Shown: positions 1 through 5,288 of the stretch, in pieces
How positions within the stretch are numbered: the first letter of the stretch is position 1
How the letters are laid out: each line of letters begins with the position of its first letter
From: Actinomycetota bacterium
Lineage (GTDB): Bacteria; Actinomycetota; UBA4738
Assembly: GCA_005888465.1 (NCBI GenBank)
Contig: VAYJ01000192.1
Coordinates: 1-5,831 of the forward strand
Direction of reading: 5' to 3'
Length of the DNA stretch: 5,831 bases
The notes under the pieces: model-generated
Database searches by the model: none
Seen by the model: the letters and a program-made list of their open reading frames with translations, nothing else
What the model was told of the DNA's origin: nothing
Position numbers and translations under genes: made by a program

Positions 1-630
1 CTCGGCGCCAGGTTCGCGCGCAGACGCCGGGCCGTGGAGGGGCACTGGACGGTCGCGCTCGCGATGTTCGCCGTCGCCTCGGCGGCCATGTTCCTCGGGG
101 TGGCGCGCGGCTGGACGGCTGCGGAGTTCCGCCTGTACTGGCTCTTCGGGGCCGTGCTGAACGTCCCCTACCTGTTCCTGGGTGAGCTGCAGCTCCTGAT
201 CCGACGGCGGGTGGTCTCGATCGTGGGGTCCGTCTCGATCTACGCGCTCACAGTGTTGGCGGTGGTGGTGATCTGGCGGGCGCCGATCCACGCCTCAGCG
301 CTGACCGACCATCTGCCGCTCGGCAAGGACGTGTTCGGGCCGGGGACCGCGCCGCACCGATTAGCCCAGTACTACGCGCTGCCGGCGTACTTCCTGCTCC
401 TCGGCGGGCTTGTCTGGAGCGCCGCGCGGATGGGAGGTGACCCCCAGCTCCGAGATCGCACGGTCGGGACGCTCGGGATCGCTATGGGCGCGACGCTCGT
501 CGCGATCGGCTCGGGGATTGGGGCCGCGTTCCACGTGGTGCCGCTCTTCTCGGTGTCGCTCGCGGCCGGCGTCGCCGTGATGTTCGCCGGGTTCCTCCGC
601 GCCGGCCGGCCGCAGCGCGCCCCCGCGTAG
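1..630 (+). CDS. Multi-pass membrane protein of unknown function (5'-truncated by window edge)
   Basis: The frame is open from base 1 to the TAG at 628-630, giving 209 residues. A GTG at 34 could start translation, but the preceding codons encode a plausible Arg-rich cytoplasmic loop (RFARRRRAV), so I think the gene begins left of the window. About six hydrophobic segments are visible, at residues 16-34, 45-66, 71-92, 123-141, 154-176 and 181-200. The second contains the motif YWLFGAVLNVPYLFLGE and the stretch near residue 110 reads GKDVFGPG. This pattern resembles a family of uncharacterised actinobacterial integral membrane proteins that I recognise by overall look only; no catalytic residues are apparent. 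A longer loop rich in His, Asp and Pro lies between helices 3 and 4. The gene reads in the same direction as the DUF4331 gene but is separated from it by a strong hairpin, so it is probably a different transcription unit. Function unknown. Confidence 0.72.
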   Translation, partial: LGARFARRRRAVEGHWTVALAMFAVASAAMFLGVARGWTAAEFRLYWLFGAVLNVPYLFLGELQLLIRRRVVSIVGSVSIYALTVLAVVVIWRAPIHASALTDHLPLGKDVFGPGTAPHRLAQYYALPAYFLLLGGLVWSAARMGGDPQLRDRTVGTLGIAMGATLVAIGSGIGAAFHVVPLFSVSLAAGVAVMFAGFLRAGRPQRAPA

Positions 631-638
631 GTTTTTCG

Positions 639-661
639 CCGCCGGTTGATCCAACCGGCGG
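639..661 (+). terminator. Strong hairpin after the membrane-protein gene; candidate terminator or operator
   Basis: The arms at 639-648 (CCGCCGGTTG) and 652-661 (CAACCGGCGG) are perfectly complementary over 10 bp around the 3-nt loop ATC. The hairpin begins 8 bases after the stop codon. No T tract follows it; instead five Ts (632-636) precede it, so it is not a canonical U-tailed terminator. Tail-less hairpins are common at gene ends in GC-rich actinobacteria, which makes termination the favoured reading. The near-perfect 23-bp dyad could equally be bound by a dimeric regulator of the downstream gene. Confidence 0.6.
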
Positions 662-792
662 GGCAGTGCGAACGGGCCGGTGATCGACCGTCGCCCGGAG
701 CAATCGAGAGGGGGTGGGCTGGTGTCGGCCGCGCCGGAAAACCGGCCGGTCGCGTCGGCGGCGGCCGAAAACCACCACTCGACGACCTCGAA

Positions 793-798
793 AGGAGG
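793..798 (+). promoter_or_regulatory. Shine-Dalgarno that fixes the TTG start of the DUF4331 gene
   Basis: AGGAGG lies within AAAGGAGGAA (791-800), a near-complete complement of the 16S rRNA 3' end, with 8 bases to the TTG at 807. An ATG at 714 in the same frame has no comparable site and would prepend 31 Arg-rich residues before the signal peptide. The site therefore decides the start. Confidence 0.88.
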
Positions 799-806
799 AA
801 TTCCCC

Positions 807-2225
807 TTGCCTTCGTTTGGCAGGCGACTCCGCTTCACGGCGGTCGCGGCGCTCTCGACGGTTGCGCTCGGGGTCGGGCTGTTCAACGGCCTCGCCCCGG
901 TTCCCGGCAGCGCGTCGAGCCACCGCGAGGCACCGCTCGTGTCCGCGGATCCACAGGTGGACGGCACGGACCTCTATGCGTTCGTGAGCCCCGACAAGCC
1001 CGACTCGGTCACGATGATCAGCAACTGGATCCCGTTCGAGAAGCCATCCGGTGGGCCGAACTTCTACTCGTTCGCCCCCGGCGTGTACTACGACATCAAC
1101 ATCGACAACAACGGTGACGCCAGGGCCGACATCACGTACCGGTGGATCTTCACCAACCACTATCGCAACACGGATTCGTTCCTCTACAACACCGGCGTCG
1201 TCAACAACCTCACCGACGACACGTTGAACTTCTACCAGACCTACGACCTGTTCCGGATCGCCCGCGGCGTCAGCACGCGGAAGCTGCACAACGCCCTGGT
1301 GGCGCCGTCTGACGTCGGTGACGTGTCCATGCCCGACTACGCGTCGCTCTCGGCACAGGCCACCCACTCGTTCTCGGGCGGGAAGGGTCTCAGCTGGGCC
1401 GGCCAGGCCGACGACTCGTTCTTCTTGGACCTTCGCGTGTTCGACCTCCTCTACGGGGAGAACTTCAGCGAGGCCGGGACGGACTCGCTGGCCGGGTTCA
1501 ACGTCAACGCCTACGCGCTGCAGGTCCCGATCACGGACCTCACGAACGGCGGAGACGGCTCGGGCATCGTGGGCATCTGGACGACGGCCGAGCGCCGGAG
1601 CATCACCGTGCAGCACGCGAACGGCACGAAGACCTTCAGCGGCAGATTCGTCCAGGTCTCGCGCCTCGGGAACCCGCTCGTGAACGAGGTCGTGGTCCCG
1701 GTGGGCCTGAAGGATCTGTTCAACGCCTCGCAGCCGAGGGGCGACGCGCAGTTCGCCCCGAAGGTCGAGACGTTCGGGAACGACCCGAACGACCTTCCGG
1801 CCCTGATCAACGCGATCTACGGGTTGCCGATCCCGAATTGCAGCCCGCAGCCGCCGATCGACCGCACGTGCGACCTGGAGCCGGTGTTCCTGACCGGGCT
1901 CCCCGGGCTGAACGAGCCGCCGGTGGTGCAGGCGAGCGAGATGCTCCGCCTCAACACGTCGATCCCTCCCTGCACGACGAGCTGCTCCACGCTCGGCGTG
2001 ATCGGCGGGGATCTCGCCGGCTACCCGAACGGCCGCCGCCTCACCGACGACGTCATCGATATCTCGCTGAAGGTCGTCGAGGGCTGCTTGATCGACAACA
2101 GCTGCGCGACCAACACGCTCGGTGACGGCGTGGACGCGAACGACGAGCCGTTCCAGGCGGCGTTCCCGTACCTCGGCCTCTCACACTCGGGATCGAGCGT
2201 GGCGCCGAGGTTCCACTCGAGCTAG
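807..2225 (+). CDS. DUF4331 family secreted protein
   Basis: The product has 472 residues from TTG 807 to TAG. The N-terminus is a clear signal peptide: basic GRRLR at residues 5-9, a hydrophobic core at about 10-29, and a likely cleavage site near GSAS (34-37). The mature protein opens with SSHREAP, then DPQVDGTDLYAFVSPDKPDSV, the hallmark start of DUF4331 (Pfam PF14224) proteins, and continues with the family-like blocks GGPNFYSF and YDINIDNNGDARADI. The C-terminal LGDGVDANDEPF and FPYLGLSHSG also match the family as I know it. Six cysteines sit in pairs in the C-terminal third (CSPQPPIDRTC, CTTSC, CLIDNSC), consistent with disulfides in an exported protein. Biochemical function is not established for the family. 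It is the first gene of a likely operon with the TPR protein and the metal transporter. No lipobox or C-terminal membrane anchor is seen, so it is probably released or loosely envelope-associated. Confidence 0.93.
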   Translation: MPSFGRRLRFTAVAALSTVALGVGLFNGLAPVPGSASSHREAPLVSADPQVDGTDLYAFVSPDKPDSVTMISNWIPFEKPSGGPNFYSFAPGVYYDINIDNNGDARADITYRWIFTNHYRNTDSFLYNTGVVNNLTDDTLNFYQTYDLFRIARGVSTRKLHNALVAPSDVGDVSMPDYASLSAQATHSFSGGKGLSWAGQADDSFFLDLRVFDLLYGENFSEAGTDSLAGFNVNAYALQVPITDLTNGGDGSGIVGIWTTAERRSITVQHANGTKTFSGRFVQVSRLGNPLVNEVVVPVGLKDLFNASQPRGDAQFAPKVETFGNDPNDLPALINAIYGLPIPNCSPQPPIDRTCDLEPVFLTGLPGLNEPPVVQASEMLRLNTSIPPCTTSCSTLGVIGGDLAGYPNGRRLTDDVIDISLKVVEGCLIDNSCATNTLGDGVDANDEPFQAAFPYLGLSHSGSSVAPRFHSS

Positions 2226-2257
2226 GCGCGCGGGAAACGACGACGAGATGGGTGCGC

Positions 2258-2286
2258 GAGGGGTCCGACGTCCGCTTGGACCCCTC
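2258..2286 (+). terminator. Intergenic hairpin between DUF4331 and TPR genes; possible attenuator
   Basis: The arms GAGGGGTCC (2258-2266) and GGACCCCTC (2278-2286) pair perfectly over 9 bp around an 11-nt loop. The hairpin starts 33 bases after the DUF4331 stop and ends 27 bases before the preferred GTG of the TPR gene. No T run follows. It may partially terminate transcription, or protect the 3' end of an abundant DUF4331 message, so lowering expression of the downstream genes. Its position also argues against the in-frame ATG at 2248, which would put it inside coding sequence. Confidence 0.5.
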
Positions 2287-2313
2287 CGCGCCCGCCGAAG
2301 GGAAGAGGGAGCG

Positions 2314-3672
2314 GTGCGGGTACGGAGCAGGCGGGTGGCGATCGTGACGGGGCTCGCGGTCGCGCTCTTTGCGGCAGGGGGCGTCGGGATCTGGATGCGC
2401 ACGCAGACGCCGACGTCCGCGGTGGCCGCGCCGGTGACCGGCAAGGGCGGCGCCTCCGCCGAGGCCCTCCAGGATCATCCCGTCCTCGCCGCGGACTCGC
2501 TCGCGCAGACCATAGCAGCGCTCCAGGCCCGCATCACCGCCATCCCTCGCGACTGGAACGCCATGGCATCGCTGGGCATCGCCTACGTCCAGCAGGCGCG
2601 GGTCACCGCCGACCCGACCTATTACCCGAAGGCCGAGGCGGTCCTGCGACGTTCGCTCGCCGTCCACCCGGAGGCGAACTTCGACGCGATGGTCGGGATG
2701 GCCGCGCTCGCCGCGGCGCGGCACGATTTCGCCGGGGCGCTCTCGTGGGGCCAGCAGGCCGAGGCAGCGAACCCGTACAACGGAGGTGTCCACGACGTCG
2801 TGGGAGACGCACTCATCGAGCTGGGGCACTACCCGCAGGCGCTCGCGGAGATCCAGAAGGCCGTGGACACGCGCCCGGATCTGTCGTCGTATGCCCGCGC
2901 GTCCTACGCGCTGGAGCTGCAGGGCGATGTGCACGGTGCGGTCCGCGCGATGGAGCTCGCCCTCGCGGCCGCCGGGACGGCGGCCGACACCGCCTGGACC
3001 GAGAACCAGCTCGGTGAGCTCGCGTTTAACGCGGGCGATCTCGCCGGTGCGGATGCGGCCTATCGCCGCGCGATCGCCGCCGATCCGTCGTTCGTGCCGG
3101 CGCACGCGGGGACGGCCAAGGTCGCGGCCGCGCGCGGCGACCTCGCGGGTGCCATCGCCGGTTACGAGTGGGCGGTCACCCGCTACCCATTGCCCGAGTA
3201 CGTGATCGCCCTCGGCGACCTCGACACCAAGGCCGGCCTGACGGAGGACGCCGCGCGCGACTACGGGCTCCTTCGCGTCGAGGAACGGTTGTTCCAGGCG
3301 AACGGGGTGAACGTCGACCTCGAGATCGCACTCTTCGACGCGGACCATCGGGTCGACCTCGCCAGCGGGCTCGCGGCAGCGCAGGCGGAGTGGGCACGTC
3401 GCCAGAGCATCCACGTGGCCGACGCCCTTGCATGGGAGCTGTACGCGAACGGCCGAGCCTCCGAAGCGCTCGCGTACGTGGACCGCGCCCTGGCGCTCGG
3501 GACCCGCAGCGCCCTCTTCTTCTTCCATCGGGGCATGATCGAGCGGGCGCTCGGTCGGACGCTCGCCGCCCGGCGGGACCTTGCGACCGCGCTCGCCATC
3601 AACCCGTCGTTCTCGATCCTCTGGTCGAAGCCCGCCACGTCGCTCTTGACGCGTATGGGGGGTGCGCCCTGA
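2314..3672 (+). CDS. Membrane-anchored tetratricopeptide-repeat (TPR) protein
   Basis: The product has 452 residues if GTG 2314 is used. That start is preceded by the purine-rich GGAAGAGGGAG and places a basic RVRSRR directly before a hydrophobic segment (residues 7-28), an N-terminal signal anchor or uncleaved signal peptide. ATG 2248 in the same frame is an alternative; it would add 22 residues of low-complexity Arg-rich sequence across a hairpin. The rest is mostly helical repeats with TPR character: about 79-118, 122-155, 159-190, 192-224, 229-258, 263-292, 372-396 and 402-431. Typical TPR spacing of G/A/Y/A and closing P is seen, for example in LGELAFNAGDLAGADAAYRRAIAADP and HRGMIERALGRTLAARRDLATALAINP. 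Repeats between about 295 and 370 are degenerate. TPR arrays bind proteins rather than catalyse, so it probably scaffolds envelope partners. The predicted topology puts the repeats outside the membrane. It sits between the DUF4331 and transporter genes and its stop overlaps the latter. Confidence 0.87.
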   Translation: MRVRSRRVAIVTGLAVALFAAGGVGIWMRTQTPTSAVAAPVTGKGGASAEALQDHPVLAADSLAQTIAALQARITAIPRDWNAMASLGIAYVQQARVTADPTYYPKAEAVLRRSLAVHPEANFDAMVGMAALAAARHDFAGALSWGQQAEAANPYNGGVHDVVGDALIELGHYPQALAEIQKAVDTRPDLSSYARASYALELQGDVHGAVRAMELALAAAGTAADTAWTENQLGELAFNAGDLAGADAAYRRAIAADPSFVPAHAGTAKVAAARGDLAGAIAGYEWAVTRYPLPEYVIALGDLDTKAGLTEDAARDYGLLRVEERLFQANGVNVDLEIALFDADHRVDLASGLAAAQAEWARRQSIHVADALAWELYANGRASEALAYVDRALALGTRSALFFFHRGMIERALGRTLAARRDLATALAINPSFSILWSKPATSLLTRMGGAP

Positions 3673-5098
3673 CCCGCCTCCTTCGCCGCCTCGCCGTCCT
3701 CGCCGTCCTCACGCTGGCGGGGGGCCGCCCGCCGCCGCTCACCCGCTCGGCAACTTCACCGTGAACCGCTACAGCGGGATCGATCTCGCGCCGGGGTCGG
3801 TTCGGATCACCTACGTGGTCGACATGGCGGAGATCCCGACCTATCAGGAGACGGCGAACATCGACACGAACGGCGACGGGACGATCACCGACGCCGAGCG
3901 GCAGGCGTGGGCCGACCGGACGGCGCCAACGCTGCTCTCGAGCCAGCAACTACTGGTGGACGGGAGTGCCCTCCGGCTGCAGGTCGAGACCGCCACGATG
4001 ACGTTTCGGTCAGGTCAGGCCGGGCTCCCGATCCTGCGGCTGGTGGTCGAGCTTCGCGGTTCGATCGCCGGTCGAACCGGCCGGGTCGACTACCGGGACG
4101 CGAACTACCCGGGGAGGATCGGCTGGAAGGAGATCACCGCCCGGGCCGAGCCCGGGCTTGCCCTGGTCGGCTCGAGCGTCCCCACGATGAGCGTGAGCGA
4201 CACGCTGCTCGCGTATCCCGTGAACATGCTCGCGAGCCCCCTGGACGTGACGAGCGCCACGTTCTCGTTCGGGCCGGGCACGGGAACGGCGGGATCGAGC
4301 GCTCGCGGCGAGGCCAAGACCGTCTCCGGAGCGCCGATCGCCTCGGGAGGGTCCTTCGCGGGGCTCGTGAGCTGGCGCCTCACGCCGCTCATCCTGGTCG
4401 GGTCCCTGGTGCTCGCGTTCGGGTTCGGCGCCGTGCACGCCCTCGGACCGGGCCACGGCAAGACGATCACCGCGGCCTATCTCGTCGGCTCCGGGGCGCG
4501 GCGCGCGCAGGCGACCGTGATCGGGGTGGCCGTGTCGCTCATGCACACGGCGTCGGTCCTGACGCTCGGCCTTGTGTTCCTGGTCCTCGCGCGTTCGTTC
4601 CCGCCGGAGCGCGTCTACCCGTGGCTGGAGGTCGCCACGGGCCTCGTCGCGCTGGGCCTCGGCGCGTACCTCGTGATCGTCCGGGTCCGGGCCCGGCAGC
4701 GCGGCGACGACCCCTGGCACGGGCACACGCACGCCCCTTCGGGGGACCACGAACACCCGCACGACCATGACCACGACCACGCCCGTCCCGTGACGCCCCG
4801 GAGCCTCGCGGCGCTGGCGGTCGCGGGCGGGGTCCTCCCCTCACCGACCGCGTTCGTCGTCCTGCTGGGAGCGGTCCGGGCGCACCGGATCGCCTACGGC
4901 CTCGGGCTGATCCTGGCCTTCAGCGTCGGCCTGGCCACCGCTCTGGTGCTCGTGGGCGTGTTTGCTATCCGTGCTCGTTCGACCGTCGTGGAGCGCTTCC
5001 GCGGACGGTGGGCGAGCCTCATCCCCGTGGCCTCGGCAGCCGTGATCGTGGGGTTCGGCGTGTTCTTCGTCACGCGGGGGACGACCCGGATCCTGTAG
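3662..5098 (+). CDS. NicO/RcnA-like nickel/cobalt transporter with extracytoplasmic EF-hand domain (5' frameshift suspected)
   Basis: The uninterrupted ORF runs from GTG 3662 and encodes 478 residues (numbering used here). Residues 1-21 are an implausible Pro/Arg-rich start; the genuine signal peptide lies in another frame (see the frameshift entry). From AAAHPLGNFTVNRYSG (24-39) on, the protein reads as a normal family member. A roughly 200-residue extracytoplasmic domain carries an EF-hand-type loop DTNGDGTITDAE (68-79) with ligands at D68, N70, D72, T74, T76 and E79. Six membrane segments follow, at about 241-260, 286-310, 320-341, 380-404, 410-436 and 450-471. The motif HALGPGHGK (259-267) and SLMHT (292-296) are typical of the NicO/RcnA family (PF03824), which moves Ni2+ or Co2+. 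Nine histidines lie between 353 and 373 in a loop between helices 3 and 4, a common metal-binding loop in this family. Direction of transport cannot be told from sequence. The gene overlaps the end of the TPR gene, implying translational coupling. Confidence 0.88.
   Translation: MRPDPPPSPPRRPRRPHAGGGPPAAAHPLGNFTVNRYSGIDLAPGSVRITYVVDMAEIPTYQETANIDTNGDGTITDAERQAWADRTAPTLLSSQQLLVDGSALRLQVETATMTFRSGQAGLPILRLVVELRGSIAGRTGRVDYRDANYPGRIGWKEITARAEPGLALVGSSVPTMSVSDTLLAYPVNMLASPLDVTSATFSFGPGTGTAGSSARGEAKTVSGAPIASGGSFAGLVSWRLTPLILVGSLVLAFGFGAVHALGPGHGKTITAAYLVGSGARRAQATVIGVAVSLMHTASVLTLGLVFLVLARSFPPERVYPWLEVATGLVALGLGAYLVIVRVRARQRGDDPWHGHTHAPSGDHEHPHDHDHDHARPVTPRSLAALAVAGGVLPSPTAFVVLLGAVRAHRIAYGLGLILAFSVGLATALVLVGVFAIRARSTVVERFRGRWASLIPVASAAVIVGFGVFFVTRGTTRIL
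3669..3727 (+). other. Out-of-frame signal peptide and G6 frameshift site of the transporter gene
   Basis: Reading from CTG 3669 gives TRLLRRLAVLAVLTLAGG, an ideal signal peptide (basic start, hydrophobic core, small residues), but this frame leaves the transporter frame at the six-G run 3719-3724 and ends soon after 3761. Adding one G to the run would join it directly to PPAAAHPLGNFT in the transporter frame, with a plausible cleavage site AAA-H. The CTG overlaps the TGA stop of the TPR gene (CTGA, 3669-3672), the usual coupled arrangement but with a rare initiator, and follows a G-rich stretch (3657-3662). Causes to consider are homopolymer sequencing or assembly error (most likely), a true single-base deletion, or -1 slippage at the GGGGGGC heptamer 3719-3725. 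Confidence 0.8.
4718..4780 (+). other. Histidine-rich metal-binding loop coding segment of the transporter
   Basis: Codons 353-373 of the transporter encode nine histidines in 21 residues, ending in alternating His-Asp (HDHDHDH). At the DNA level the end of the segment is a short GACCAY hexamer repeat (4763-4780), a site where repeat number could vary between strains. Such loops are frequent in NicO/RcnA and other divalent-metal transporters and are thought to bind or buffer the substrate metal. Confidence 0.8.
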
Positions 5099-5110
5099 GC
5101 CGAACAAGAA

Positions 5111-5141
5111 CGAGGAGGCCGCAGGGGATACGGCCTCCTCG
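5111..5141 (-). terminator. Convergent terminator hairpin between the transporter and anti-sigma genes
   Basis: The arms 5111-5121 (CGAGGAGGCCG) and 5131-5141 (CGGCCTCCTCG) form a perfect 11-bp stem with a 9-nt loop, 12 bases after the transporter stop. On the minus strand the stem is followed by TTCTTGTTC (complement of 5102-5110), a usable U-rich tail, whereas the plus-strand side has none. It therefore fits best as an intrinsic terminator for the leftward anti-sigma transcript and can also end the rightward operon, as expected between convergent genes. Confidence 0.8.
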
Positions 5142-5193
5142 AAGATCCGCGCCGTGCCGACCGGGTGGTCGACGACGCGTGTCCGGCCTTGCA

Positions 5194-5212
5194 GAGAAGG
5201 GGGATGCTTCTC
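5194..5212. other. Small second hairpin in the convergent intergenic region
   Basis: GAGAAG (5194-5199) and CTTCTC (5207-5212) pair over 6 bp with a 7-nt loop. It lies between the main terminator and the end of the anti-sigma gene. It is too weak to call a terminator alone but could contribute to 3'-end structure of the leftward mRNA. I see no gene in the rest of 5099-5288. Confidence 0.3.
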
Positions 5213-5288
5213 GCGAACTATTCGACGCCCCCGTGACGGCGGTTCAGCCAACTTTGTGGCGACCCGGTTGCGATGGAATCTCGGGTCG

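Noticed and set aside
714..806. N-terminal extension of the DUF4331 protein from ATG 714
   Set aside because: The 31 extra residues are Arg/Pro-rich, precede a normal signal peptide, and the strong Shine-Dalgarno at 793-798 points to TTG 807.
372..1616. Long minus-strand ORF opposite the DUF4331 gene
   Set aside because: It is rich in Arg, Val and Glu with no recognisable domain and mirrors the codon-position GC bias of the strongly supported plus-strand gene; a typical antisense shadow in GC-rich DNA.
2053..3528. Long minus-strand ORF opposite the TPR gene
   Set aside because: Same reason: low-complexity Arg/Gly/Val composition, crosses a gene boundary and the intergenic hairpin, while the plus strand shows clear TPR repeats.
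3655..3662. ATG 3655 as start of the signal peptide, if the first G6 run had also lost a base
   Set aside because: It would require two independent indels and would remove the TPR stop codon, fusing the two proteins; one missing G in the second run explains everything more simply.
4057..4079. Inverted repeat CGGTTCGA / TCGAACCG resembling a tRNA T-arm
   Set aside because: It lies inside well-supported transporter coding sequence, and no cloverleaf or acceptor stem surrounds it; probably chance.
3907..4770. Plus-strand ORF overlapping the transporter in another frame
   Set aside because: Arg/Gly/Pro-rich translation without domains; the transporter frame has membrane helices and family motifs throughout the same span.
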